Shown: positions 37,456 through 45,865 of the stretch, in pieces
How the letters are laid out: every line of letters starts with the position of its first letter
Numbering within the stretch: the first letter of the stretch is position 1
Origin: Ideonella oryzae
GTDB lineage: Bacteria; Pseudomonadota; Gammaproteobacteria; Burkholderiales; Burkholderiaceae_C
NCBI RefSeq assembly: GCF_024055665.1
Contig: NZ_JAMXMC010000007.1
Location: forward strand, 248,001-312,000
Length of the DNA stretch: 64,000 nucleotides
Direction: 5' to 3'
Position numbers and translations under genes: made by a program
Notes under the pieces: generated by a model
What the model was told of the DNA's origin: nothing
What the model saw: the letters and a program-made list of their open reading frames with translations, nothing else
Database searches by the model: none

Positions 37456-38113
37456 GCCACCGTCTCACACCCCCGTGGTCTTCGTCGTCGACGACGACGA
37501 TGCCGTGCGCACCTCGCTGCGCTGGCTGCTCGAATCCGTCGGCCACCCGGTGGAGGTCTTCCGCAACGGACGCGAGTTCCTGGACAGCCACGACCCCGAG
37601 CAGCCCGGCTGCCTGCTGCTGGACATCCGCATGCCGCAGATGGGCGGCTTCGAGCTGCAGGAGGTGCTGCGCGCCACCAGCCCCGAGCTGCCCATCCTGT
37701 TCCTGAGCGGGCACGGCTCCATCCCGATGTCGGTGCGTGCCATGCGCTCGGGCGCCTTCGACTTCATCGAGAAGCCCTTTTCCGACCAGGCCCTGCTGGA
37801 CCGCGTGCAGGACGCCATCAACCTGGCCGCCGAGCTGCACCGCCAGCAACGGCACGCGCGGCTGATGAAGCGCCAGCTGGCCACGCTCTCCCCGCGCGAG
37901 CGCGAGGTGCTGGACCTGCTGATCGAGGGCCTGTCCAGCCGCGAGATCGGCGAGGAACTGGGCATCAGCAAGAAGACCGTCGAGGTCCACCGCTGTCGCA
38001 TCCGCGAGAAGCTCGGCATCGACAGCGTGGCGGAGCTGGTGCGGATGATGATCCACATCGACCCGCAGGCCGCCGTGCCGGCCGGTGGCGGCGGGCCGGG
38101 GCATCGGCTCTGA
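37433..38113 (+). CDS. FixJ/StyR-like two-component response regulator
   Basis: The 226-residue protein has a receiver domain (VVFVVDDDDAVRTSL, phospho-acceptor Asp64 in LLLDIRMP, conserved Lys in FIEKPF). A LuxR-type HTH follows, with LSPREREVLDLLIEGLSSRE in part and LGISKKTVEVHRCRIREKL. It is the cognate partner of the overlapping kinase. StyR, TodT and FixJ share this layout and activate catabolic operons. A loosely symmetric CTAAGCC-AGTA-GGTGCTT (35885-35901) in the divergent promoter region is a weak candidate target. Confidence 0.93.
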   Translation: MHPSSSTKPPSHTPVVFVVDDDDAVRTSLRWLLESVGHPVEVFRNGREFLDSHDPEQPGCLLLDIRMPQMGGFELQEVLRATSPELPILFLSGHGSIPMSVRAMRSGAFDFIEKPFSDQALLDRVQDAINLAAELHRQQRHARLMKRQLATLSPREREVLDLLIEGLSSREIGEELGISKKTVEVHRCRIREKLGIDSVAELVRMMIHIDPQAAVPAGGGGPGHRL

Positions 38114-38163
38114 GCGAAGGCCTTCGGCAGTATTCACCTCGGGAAGAGACTCGTCCCGCCCTA

Positions 38164-38192
38164 GGATCGTCTCCGTTGGGAGAGAACGATCC
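38164..38192 (+). promoter_or_regulatory. Hairpin covering the ribosome site of the Mrr-like gene
   Basis: GGATCGT (38164-38170) pairs with ACGATCC (38186-38192), and CTCC (38171-38174) with GGAG (38179-38182). The stem contains the Shine-Dalgarno GGGAG and ends at the base before the ATG. The structure could limit translation until opened. Confidence 0.5.
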
Positions 38193-39107
38193 ATGGCACG
38201 TCGAAAGAAGAGCAGTCCCCTCGAGGATCTGATGGCGTTGGTGGCCTTGCTGCCCTGGTGGGGCGGCGTCACCCTGGCGCTGGTGGCCTATCTGGGCCTG
38301 CACCAGGTGGCCCGGCAGCCCGTGCCGGTGCCCACCGATCCGGCCCAGATGGGTGCCCTGCTGCAGCACAGCCTGTGGCGCGCCCTGGCCAACGCGGGCC
38401 AGTACGTGGTGCCGATCATCTGCCTGGTGGGCGCGGGGGCCTCGGCGCTGCGCCGCCGCCAGCGGCGGGCGCTGGTGGAGAACGTCAGCGCCAACCCCAC
38501 GGCCGACACGCTGGACGGCATGGACTGGCAGACCTTCGAACTGCTGGTGGGCGAGATCTTCCGCCGGCAGGGCTTCCAGGTCGTGGAAACCGGCGGCGGC
38601 GGGCCCGATGGCGGGGTGGACCTGGTGCTGCGCCGTGAGGGCGAAACCCATCTGGTGCAGTGCAAGCAGTGGCGCGCCTACCGGGTGGGCGTGAACGTGG
38701 TGCGCGAGCTCTACGGCGTGATGGCCGCCCGCGGCGCGGCCAGCGGCTATGTGGTGACCTCCGGCCGCTTCACCGACGAAGCCCGCGCCTTTGCCGAAGG
38801 GCGGCACATCCGCCTGCTGGACGGGCCACGGCTGCTGGGCCTCATCCGGCAGGTGCGGCCGGCTGCCGCCCCTGCGGCCACCGCGCCCGTGACGCCCCCG
38901 GCAGCGCCACCCCGGCCCGCCCGGCCGGTGGCGCAGGCCGCGGCACCCGCGGCCCCAACTTCCGCCGCATCCACCGCCCCCCCGGCCTGCCCCGCCTGTG
39001 GGCAGACCATGGTGCGCCGCGTGGCCAAGCGGGGCGCGAACGCCGGTCAGGCCTTCTGGGGTTGCACCGGCTATCCCGGCTGCCGCGGCACGCTCCCGCT
39101 GCGCTGA
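38193..39107 (+). CDS. Membrane-anchored Mrr-like restriction endonuclease-fold protein with zinc ribbon
   Basis: The 304-residue protein has two membrane segments (about residues 15-38 and 70-90) and an Mrr-type PD-(D/E)XK domain. The latter shows TFELLVGEIFRRQGF, GGGPDGGVDLVL and HLVQCKQWR, the D and QxK catalytic residues. After a Pro/Ala linker, a C-terminal topoisomerase-type C4 zinc ribbon follows (CPACGQTMVRR...FWGCTGYPGCRG). Such proteins are thought to act on foreign or modified DNA at the membrane, but evidence is thin. It is separated from the response regulator by 79 bases and has its own start hairpin. Confidence 0.85.
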   Translation: MARRKKSSPLEDLMALVALLPWWGGVTLALVAYLGLHQVARQPVPVPTDPAQMGALLQHSLWRALANAGQYVVPIICLVGAGASALRRRQRRALVENVSANPTADTLDGMDWQTFELLVGEIFRRQGFQVVETGGGGPDGGVDLVLRREGETHLVQCKQWRAYRVGVNVVRELYGVMAARGAASGYVVTSGRFTDEARAFAEGRHIRLLDGPRLLGLIRQVRPAAAPAATAPVTPPAAPPRPARPVAQAAAPAAPTSAASTAPPACPACGQTMVRRVAKRGANAGQAFWGCTGYPGCRGTLPLR

Positions 39108-39123
39108 GGCCCTGAGCCCTCAG
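39104..39123. terminator. Bidirectional stop-codon palindrome
   Basis: CTGAGG (39104-39109) pairs with CCTCAG (39118-39123). The arms contain the stop of the Mrr-like gene (39105-39107) and, on the minus strand, that of the AraC-family gene (39120-39122). The stem is short and has no T-run. Confidence 0.4.
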
Positions 39124-40163
39124 GCGTCGCCGCGCTGCCGGTACGCCCGGGGCGACACGCCCTCCCAGCGCTTGAAGGCCTGGGAGAAGCTGGAGAGGTC
39201 GGCAAAGCCCAGGCGCTCGGCCACCTCGCCCAGGCTCAGCCGGCCATCGGCCAACAGGGCCAGGGCCTGGCTGCGGCGGGCTTCGGCCTGCAGGGCGCGC
39301 AAGGAGGTGCCTTCGGCCTGCAGGCGGCGCTTGAGGGTGCGCTCGCTCAGGTGCAGGGCCCGGGCCAGCAGGCCCAGTTCGCTCTGCGCCGGCGCGGCCC
39401 CGCGGGCGGCCAGCTGCTGGCGCACCTGCTGGGCCGTGGCCAGGCGGGCGCGGCGCTGTTCCAGCATCTGGGCACAGAGCTGCTCGCACTGCGCCAGCGT
39501 CAGCGCGTTGGCCTGGGGCAGGGGACGCGCCAGCAGGCGGCGGTCGAAGGCCAGGCTGGTGTCGGGCGCGCCCCATTGCGGCACCGCGCCGGCCACCGGC
39601 CGGTCCAGCACCGGGGCGGGGCGGCCGCGGGTGGCCGGGCGCGGGGCCTGCAGGCGCAGCCAGGCCAGATCCACATTGGCGCCGGCCACCTCCTGCAGCA
39701 GCACCGCCGCCCCCACCAGGTCGCGCTCGACCACAAAGCGCTGCAGGCCGGCCGAGGCCAGGTCCGGTGCGCCGAAGCTCAGCACGCCCAGCGGACCCTC
39801 CTCGCGGTAGCGGATGGCGGTGAAGGCATGGCTGAGCGGCAGGAAGCGCAGCGCCAGCGCCAGCGCGTCGCCGGCCGTGGCGCTGGTGATCAGGGCGTAG
39901 CCCCACAGCCCGTAGTGCGAGAAGTGATAGCGGGCCCCCACCTCCAGCCCCAGGCCGGGCGGATGCCCGAGGGCCTTCAGCAGCTGGGTGGCCACGCTCA
40001 GCTCCTGGCCGCCCGACAGCAGGGTGTTGGGGTCGCCCAGCTGGGCCTCGGTGAGCCGGGTGCCGGCCAGCAGGTCGACCGGCGCCAGGCCGTGCTCGCG
40101 GCCCACCTGCAGCAGCAGGGCCACGCTGACGGGGCTGCGGTGGAAATCCCAGAAGTTGTTCAT
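39120..40163 (-). CDS. AraC-family regulator of the ketone-oxidation operon
   Basis: The 347-residue protein has an arabinose-binding-like N-terminal domain (SVALLLQVGREHGLAPVDLL) and a C-terminal AraC HTH. The HTH shows LHLSERTLKRRLQAEGTSLR and SLGEVAERLGFADLSSFSQAFKRWEG. It is divergent from the aldehyde dehydrogenase/BVMO operon across 157 bases that contain a long imperfect palindrome. By location it is probably the activator of that operon. Confidence 0.9.
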   Translation of the reverse strand: MNNFWDFHRSPVSVALLLQVGREHGLAPVDLLAGTRLTEAQLGDPNTLLSGGQELSVATQLLKALGHPPGLGLEVGARYHFSHYGLWGYALITSATAGDALALALRFLPLSHAFTAIRYREEGPLGVLSFGAPDLASAGLQRFVVERDLVGAAVLLQEVAGANVDLAWLRLQAPRPATRGRPAPVLDRPVAGAVPQWGAPDTSLAFDRRLLARPLPQANALTLAQCEQLCAQMLEQRRARLATAQQVRQQLAARGAAPAQSELGLLARALHLSERTLKRRLQAEGTSLRALQAEARRSQALALLADGRLSLGEVAERLGFADLSSFSQAFKRWEGVSPRAYRQRGDA

Positions 40164-40188
40164 CGCGCGGGCCTCCTCACTTTCCCTG

Positions 40189-40230
40189 AGAGGCCATCAA
40201 TTGGCCTGAATCATAAAGTGATCGGCCTCT
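40189..40230. promoter_or_regulatory. Palindromic operator between AraC-type regulator and aldehyde dehydrogenase
   Basis: AGAGGCCATCA (40189-40199) is the inverse of TGATCGGCCTCT (40219-40230) except for one extra base. A nested GGCCA-TCAAT-TGGCC repeat (40192-40206) shares its left arm. Position between divergent genes suggests the binding site of the AraC-family regulator. Confidence 0.5.
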
Positions 40231-40320
40231 TGGGCCCTGGGTGAAGACCCCTGTGGACCGCATCATCGCGGCCAGAAAAGCGAACGTGCGTTCGCCCGCC
40301 ACACCGACCGGAGACCCGCC

Positions 40321-41742
40321 GTGCAACAGACCCCGCCCTCCCCCCTGGTGGACCGTTTCGAGGCCCAGCGCCAGGCCTTTGGCCGCCAGCCCTTTCCGAC
40401 CCTGGCCGAGCGGCGCGACCGGCTGCAGCGCCTGGCCGCGCTGCTGGACCGCCACGAGGCGGCCCTGGTGCAGGCCATCAGCGCCGACTTCAGCGGCCGC
40501 AGCCCGCACGAGACCCGGCTGGCCGAGGCCTTCGTGGTGCGCGCCGGCCTGCGCCATGCGTTGCGCCATCTGAAGGGCTGGATGCGCGAGCGGCGCGTGC
40601 CCACCCAGCTGCACTTCCTGCCCGGGCGCAACCGGCTGCTGCCCCAGCCCCTGGGCGTGGTGGGCGTGGTGGCGCCCTGGAACTACCCGCTGCAGCTCTC
40701 GCTGGGCCCGGCGCTGGCGGCCCTGGCCGCGGGCAACCGCGTGCTGATCAAGCCTTCGGAGCTGACCCCGGCCTTCTCGGCCCTGCTGGAGCGCGCGGTG
40801 GCCGAGGCCTTCGCCCCCGACGAGATGAGCGTGGTGACCGGCGACGCCAGCGTGGGCCAGGCCTTCAGCCACCTGCCCTTCGACCACCTCTTCTTCACCG
40901 GCTCGACCCCGGTGGGCCGGCTGGTGGCCCAGGCCGCCGCAGCCAACCTGACGCCGGTGACGCTGGAGCTGGGCGGCAAGTCGCCGGCCATCGTCGACAG
41001 TTCCGCCGACCTGGACGAGGCGGCCCAGCGCATCGCCTACGGCAAGCTGCTCAACGCCGGCCAGACCTGCGTGGCGCCCGACTACGTGCTGGTGCCCACC
41101 GGCCAGGGCGAGGCCCTGGCGCGGCGCATCGCCCGTGCGGCCGAGCGCATGTACCCGACGCTGCGCAACAACCCCGACTACACCGCCATCGTCAGCCCGC
41201 GCCACCACGCCCGGCTGCAGGACATGGTGGCCGAGGCCGCGGGCCTGGGCGCCACCATCGTGCAGGTCAACCCGGCCAACGAATCGCTGGCCCAGGGCAC
41301 GCGCAAGATCGCGCCGACCCTGGTGCTGAACCCCTCGCCGGCGGCCCGCCTGATGCGCGAGGAGATCTTCGGCCCGGTGCTGCCCATCCTGGAGGTGCCC
41401 TCGCTGGACGCGGCCATCGCCCACGTCCAGCAGGGGGATCGGCCGCTGGCCCTGTACTGGTTCGGCCGCGACACGGCCCACCGCGACCGGGTGCTGCGCG
41501 AGACGATCTCCGGCGGCGTCACCGTCAACGACTGCCTGTGGCACCTGGGCCAGGAGCACCAGCCCTTCGGCGGTGTGGGCGCCAGCGGCATGGGGGCCTA
41601 CCACGGCGAGTGGGGCTTCAACACCTTCAGCAAGTTGAAGCCGGTGTTCCACCAGTCGCGCTGGGCCGGCACCGCGCTGTTCCGCCCGCCCTACGGCGCC
41701 ACCTTCGAGCGCCTGCTGGGCCTGCTGCAGCGCCTGGGTTGA
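40321..41742 (+). CDS. Aldehyde dehydrogenase (coniferyl-aldehyde dehydrogenase type)
   Basis: The 473-residue NAD(P)-dependent dehydrogenase has VVGVVAPWNYPLQLSL, VTLELGGKSPAIV (general-base Glu) and NAGQTCVAPDYVL with the catalytic Cys. The tail PFGGVGASGMGAYHGEWGF is typical of the CalB/fatty-aldehyde branch. It starts at a GTG. It is the first gene of an operon with the BVMO-esterase and SDR genes and would oxidise an aldehyde released downstream in that pathway. Confidence 0.9.
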   Translation: MQQTPPSPLVDRFEAQRQAFGRQPFPTLAERRDRLQRLAALLDRHEAALVQAISADFSGRSPHETRLAEAFVVRAGLRHALRHLKGWMRERRVPTQLHFLPGRNRLLPQPLGVVGVVAPWNYPLQLSLGPALAALAAGNRVLIKPSELTPAFSALLERAVAEAFAPDEMSVVTGDASVGQAFSHLPFDHLFFTGSTPVGRLVAQAAAANLTPVTLELGGKSPAIVDSSADLDEAAQRIAYGKLLNAGQTCVAPDYVLVPTGQGEALARRIARAAERMYPTLRNNPDYTAIVSPRHHARLQDMVAEAAGLGATIVQVNPANESLAQGTRKIAPTLVLNPSPAARLMREEIFGPVLPILEVPSLDAAIAHVQQGDRPLALYWFGRDTAHRDRVLRETISGGVTVNDCLWHLGQEHQPFGGVGASGMGAYHGEWGFNTFSKLKPVFHQSRWAGTALFRPPYGATFERLLGLLQRLG

Positions 41743-41750
41743 GGCCCACG

Positions 41751-44255
41751 ATGGACCACACGAACCCCGAGATGCTGGACGCCCTGATCATCGGCAGCGG
41801 CTTTGCCGGGCTGGGCATGGCCGTGGCGCTGCGCCAGGCCGGCGAGACCCGCTTCCTGATCCTGGAGAAGGGCGGCGACGTGGGCGGCGTCTGGCGCGAC
41901 AACGCCTACCCCGGCGCCGCCTGCGACGTGCCCTCGCACCTCTACTCCTTCTCCTTCGAGCCCAAGCCCGACTGGACGCGCAGCTTCGCCACCCAGCCCG
42001 AGATCCTGGACTACCTGCGCCACTGCGCGGACAAATACGACCTGCGCCGCCACCTGCGCCTGCACACCGAGGTGCGCGAGGCCGCCTGGGACGAAGCCGG
42101 CCAGCACTGGACGGTGACGCTGGCCAGTGGTGAGACGCTGCAGGCCCGCCAGCTGATCACCGCCGTGGGCCAGCTCAGCCGGCCGGCCCTGCCCGACATC
42201 CCCGGCCTGGCGGACTTCACCGGCCCGCGCTTCCACTCGGCGCAGTGGGACCATGGCGTGGCGCTGGAAGGCCAGCGCGTGGCGGTGATCGGCACCGGCG
42301 CCTCGGCCATCCAGTTCGTGCCGGCCATCGCGCCGCGGGTGGCCCAGCTCAGCGTGTTCCAGCGCTCGGCCGCCTATGTGCTGCCGCGGCCGGACCGGCC
42401 CTACAGCGCGGCCGAGCAGAGCGCGATGCGGCGCCAGCCCTGGCGCATGCGGCTGCGCCGCCTGGGCATCTACCTACACTACGAATCCCAGGCCCTGGCC
42501 TTCACCCGCTTCAAGGGCCTGATGCGCTGGGCCGTGGGCGTGCCCTTCCAGCGCCTGCTCAAGCGCCAGGTGCCGGACGCCGCGCTGCGCCAGCGCCTGA
42601 CGCCCGACTACCCGATCGGCTGCAAACGCATCCTGCTGTCCTCCACCTACCTGGCCACCATGGCCCGGCCCAACGTGGCGCTGGTGACCGAGGGCATCCG
42701 CCGCATCACGCCCACGGGGGTGGAGACGGTGGACGGGCGGCTGCACCCGGCCGACGTGCTGGTCTATGGCACCGGCTTCGCGGCCACCGAGTTCCTGGCG
42801 CCCATGCGCATCACCGGCCGCGACGGCCGCACGCTGGACGAGGCCTGGCGCGAGGGCGCCGCCGCCTACCTGGGCCTGACGGTGCCGGGCTTTCCCAACC
42901 TGTTCACGCTCTACGGGCCCAACACCAACCTCGGCCACAACTCCATCGTCTACATGCTGGAGAGCCAGATCGCCCATGTGATGCGCTGCCGGCGGGCGAT
43001 GCAGCAGGCCGCCGCCACTGCGCTGGAGGTGGACCCCGGCCGCTTCGGCCGCTTCAACCGCTGGGTGCAGCGCCGGCTGACGGCCACGGTGTGGAACGGC
43101 TGCCGCAGCTGGTACATCGACGCCCGCGGCCACAACCCCACCAACTGGCCCGGCTTCACGCTGAGCTTCCGGGCCTGGACGCGCTGGTCCTCGCTGTCGG
43201 CCTACCGCCTGAGCCGGCCGCTGGCGGAAGCTCCGATGCTGCCCGGCGCCGTGGAGCTGCGCGAGCCCGCCAGCCGCACCGAGGCGCTGGTGGCCGCCGG
43301 CCTGCGCAGCCTGCTGCGCCACAGCTTTCGCCTGCTGGTGGGCCCGCCGCTGAACGCGCCGCTGCAGCGCGCGGTGGCGCGGGCACTGACGCTCACCATG
43401 TTCGCCGGCGGCGGCGTGCAGCGGCGTCAGGAACGCGTGGGCGCGGTGCCGGTGGAAGTCCTCAGCCCGCCCGGCCTCAGCGAGGCCGCCGACGGCGCCA
43501 TCCTCTACCTGCACGGCGGCGCCTTCTGCCTGGGCGGCCCGGCCACCCACCGCAGCCTGAGCAGCCGCCTGGCCCCGGCCGCGCAGTGCCCCGTCTGGAT
43601 GGTGGACTACCGGCTGGCGCCCGAGCACCCCTACCCCGCCGGGCTGGACGACGCGCTGGCGGTGTGGCGGGCGCTGCGGGCGCGCGGCCTGCCGGCCGGG
43701 CGCATCGTCATCGCGGGCGATTCGGCCGGCGGTGCGCTGGCCCTGGCGCTGGCCCTGCGGCTCAAGGCCCTGGGTGAGGCCCCGGCGGCCGGGCTGCTGC
43801 TGCTCTCGCCGGTGACGGACCTGCGCCCCGAGGGCGGCCCCACCGACCCCGCGCAGCGCGACCCCATGCTGCGCCCGGGCTGGCTCACCCAGGCCCTGCG
43901 CTGGTACGCCGCGCCGGCCGACGCGCCGGAGCACCAGCCGCTGAGCCAGGACCTGGCCGGCCTGCCGCCGCTGTTCATCCAGGTGGGCGAGGAGGAGATC
44001 CTGCGTGGCCACGCGCTGGCCCTGGCCCGCCACGCCCGCGCCTGCGGCCTGCCGGTGCAGCTGGAGGTGCACGCCCGGCGCTGGCATGTGTTCCAGCTGC
44101 AGGCGGGCTACCTGGCCTCGGCCGCCGCCGCGGTGCAGGCCCTGGGCCAGGCCAGCCAGCGCTTCATGGCCCAGGCCGCCCCGGCCAGCGCCGCCACGAT
44201 TCCCGACGAAAGCTCCGCCCCATGGCCCACGACACCCCAAGCCGCTGCGTCCTGA
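41751..44255 (+). CDS. Baeyer-Villiger monooxygenase fused to an HSL-type alpha/beta-hydrolase
   Basis: In this 834-residue bifunctional protein, residues 1 to about 500 are a class B flavin monooxygenase. They show IIGSGFAGLG (FAD), the BVMO fingerprint FTGPRFHSAQW near 156-166 and VIGTGASAIQ (NADPH). Residues from about 570 to 815 are a hormone-sensitive-lipase-like esterase. They show YLHGGAFCLGG (oxyanion hole, near 588), GDSAGG with Ser658 and a histidine near 779. The first domain would insert oxygen into a ketone to give an ester or lactone, and the second would hydrolyse it. No stop or frame change lies between the domains. It starts 8 bases after the aldehyde dehydrogenase. Confidence 0.92.
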   Translation: MDHTNPEMLDALIIGSGFAGLGMAVALRQAGETRFLILEKGGDVGGVWRDNAYPGAACDVPSHLYSFSFEPKPDWTRSFATQPEILDYLRHCADKYDLRRHLRLHTEVREAAWDEAGQHWTVTLASGETLQARQLITAVGQLSRPALPDIPGLADFTGPRFHSAQWDHGVALEGQRVAVIGTGASAIQFVPAIAPRVAQLSVFQRSAAYVLPRPDRPYSAAEQSAMRRQPWRMRLRRLGIYLHYESQALAFTRFKGLMRWAVGVPFQRLLKRQVPDAALRQRLTPDYPIGCKRILLSSTYLATMARPNVALVTEGIRRITPTGVETVDGRLHPADVLVYGTGFAATEFLAPMRITGRDGRTLDEAWREGAAAYLGLTVPGFPNLFTLYGPNTNLGHNSIVYMLESQIAHVMRCRRAMQQAAATALEVDPGRFGRFNRWVQRRLTATVWNGCRSWYIDARGHNPTNWPGFTLSFRAWTRWSSLSAYRLSRPLAEAPMLPGAVELREPASRTEALVAAGLRSLLRHSFRLLVGPPLNAPLQRAVARALTLTMFAGGGVQRRQERVGAVPVEVLSPPGLSEAADGAILYLHGGAFCLGGPATHRSLSSRLAPAAQCPVWMVDYRLAPEHPYPAGLDDALAVWRALRARGLPAGRIVIAGDSAGGALALALALRLKALGEAPAAGLLLLSPVTDLRPEGGPTDPAQRDPMLRPGWLTQALRWYAAPADAPEHQPLSQDLAGLPPLFIQVGEEEILRGHALALARHARACGLPVQLEVHARRWHVFQLQAGYLASAAAAVQALGQASQRFMAQAAPASAATIPDESSAPWPTTPQAAAS

Positions 44256-45004
44256 TCACCGGCGCGGCCACCGGCATCGGCCGGGCCACCGCCCGCCGCT
44301 TCGCGCTGGAGGGCTGGCAGGTGGTGGCCGGCGACATCGACGCCACCGGCCTGGCCGACCTGGTGCGTGGCCTGGGCGAGGCGCGCTGCCTGGGCCTGGC
44401 CCTGGACGTGACCGACCCGGCCCAGTGGACGGCGGTCCTGGCCACCGTGCGCCAGCGCTTCGGCCGGCTGGACCTGCTGGTCAACAACGCCGGCATCCTG
44501 ATCTCCGGGCCCTTCGCCGAGTCGCCGCTGGAAAGGCACCACGCGGTGATCGATGTGAACGTGAAGGGCCTGCTCAACGGCTGCTGGCTGGCCCACCCGC
44601 TGCTGGCGGCCACGCCGGGCGCGCAGGTCATCAACCTGTGCTCCACCGCGGCCCTCTACGGTCAGGCCTCGCTGGCCACCTACTCGGCCAGCAAGTTCGC
44701 GGTGCGCGGGCTGACCGAGGCGCTGAACATCGAGTGGGAACCCGACGGCATCCGCGTGCAGGACCTGATGCCGCTGTTCGTGCAGACGGCCATGGTGCAG
44801 GACATGGACGCCCAGAGCATCCGCCGCCTGGGCGTGCGGCTGACGGCCGAGGACGTGGCCGAGCAGGTCTGGCGCACCGCCCGGGCCCGCGGCCACAGCC
44901 GGGTGCACTGGCCGGTGGGCGGCATGGCGCGCTGGCTGTTCCGGCTGTCGGGCGGCGGGCCGCAGTGGCTGGAACGCTGGATCGCCCGGCGCATCGCGGC
45001 CTGA
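44222..45004 (+). CDS. SDR-family oxidoreductase of the ketone-oxidation operon
   Basis: The 260-residue classical SDR has LITGAATGIGRATARRFA, LVNNAGIL and the active site ATYSASKFAV with an upstream serine (NLCSTAALYG). The C-terminal 50 residues (WPVGGMARWLFRLSG) suggest membrane contact. It starts within the end of the BVMO-esterase gene (34-base overlap). In context it would oxidise a secondary alcohol to the ketone used by the BVMO. Confidence 0.9.
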   Translation: MAHDTPSRCVLITGAATGIGRATARRFALEGWQVVAGDIDATGLADLVRGLGEARCLGLALDVTDPAQWTAVLATVRQRFGRLDLLVNNAGILISGPFAESPLERHHAVIDVNVKGLLNGCWLAHPLLAATPGAQVINLCSTAALYGQASLATYSASKFAVRGLTEALNIEWEPDGIRVQDLMPLFVQTAMVQDMDAQSIRRLGVRLTAEDVAEQVWRTARARGHSRVHWPVGGMARWLFRLSGGGPQWLERWIARRIAA

Positions 45005-45026
45005 GCCGCGACGCCGACCCGGGTCT

Positions 45027-45827
45027 TCAGCCCAGCCAGGGCTGGAGCCAGCCCAGGCCGTCGGAGGTGGCGTGCGGCGCGCTGCCACGGGCCGGGCGGT
45101 ACTCGCAGCCGATCCAGCCGTCCCAGCCCAGTTCGTCGATGAGGCGGAACAAGTAGGGGTGGTGGATCTCGCCGATATCGGGCTCGTGGCGCTCGGGCAC
45201 GCCGGCGATCTGGAAGTGGCCGACGCGGCCGGTGGGCAGGTACTGGCGGATCTTCATCGCCAGGTCGCCCTCGACGATCTGGCAGTGGTAGAGGTCCATC
45301 TGCACCTTGACGTTGGGCGCGCCGATCTCGGCCACCAGGGCATGGGCCTGGTCCTGGCGGTTCAGGAAGAAGCCGGGCATGTCGCGCTCGTTGATCGGCT
45401 CGATCAGCACGTCCACCCCGGCCTCGGCGGCCCGCGCGGCCGCCACCTTCAGGTTGGCCACGTAGGTGGCGCGCACGCTGTCACGGGTCTCGCCCGCGGG
45501 CACCAGGCCGGCCATCACGTGGATGCGCGGGCAGGCCAGCACGCGGGCGTAGCCCAGCGCCTGCTCGAAGCCGGCGCGGAACTCGGCCTCGCGCCCGGGC
45601 CGGCAGGCCAGGCCACGCTCACCGGCATCCCAGTCGCCCGGAGGCGCGTTGAACAGCACCTGCTGCAGGCCGTGAGCCTTCAGCAGGCCGGCCAGCTGCT
45701 CGGCCGGCCAGGCGTAGGGGAAGAGGTACTCGACCCCCTGGAAGCCATCGGCGGCGGCGGCGGCAAAGCGATCCAGGAAGTCCACGTCGTTGTAGAGCAG
45801 GGACAGGTTGGCGGCGAAACGGGGCAT
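45027..45827 (-). CDS. Hydroxypyruvate isomerase/2-oxo-tetronate isomerase-like TIM-barrel protein
   Basis: The 266-residue xylose-isomerase-like barrel protein begins [14 protein letters not shown]. It has [17 protein letters not shown] with the metal-binding Glu, [28 protein letters not shown] and the end GWIGCEYRP. This is the Hyi/OtnI pattern. Hyi interconverts hydroxypyruvate and tartronate semialdehyde; OtnI acts on 2-oxo-tetronates. No otn or glyoxylate genes adjoin it, so the substrate is open. The chosen ATG begins the conserved sequence; an ATG at 45854 adds nine residues. Confidence 0.85.
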   Translation of the reverse strand: MPRFAANLSLLYNDVDFLDRFAAAAADGFQGVEYLFPYAWPAEQLAGLLKAHGLQQVLFNAPPGDWDAGERGLACRPGREAEFRAGFEQALGYARVLACPRIHVMAGLVPAGETRDSVRATYVANLKVAAARAAEAGVDVLIEPINERDMPGFFLNRQDQAHALVAEIGAPNVKVQMDLYHCQIVEGDLAMKIRQYLPTGRVGHFQIAGVPERHEPDIGEIHHPYLFRLIDELGWDGWIGCEYRPARGSAPHATSDGLGWLQPWLG

Positions 45828-45865
45828 GGCGACAGCGTGCGGAAGGACCGCCAAGCGTAGCGGGT

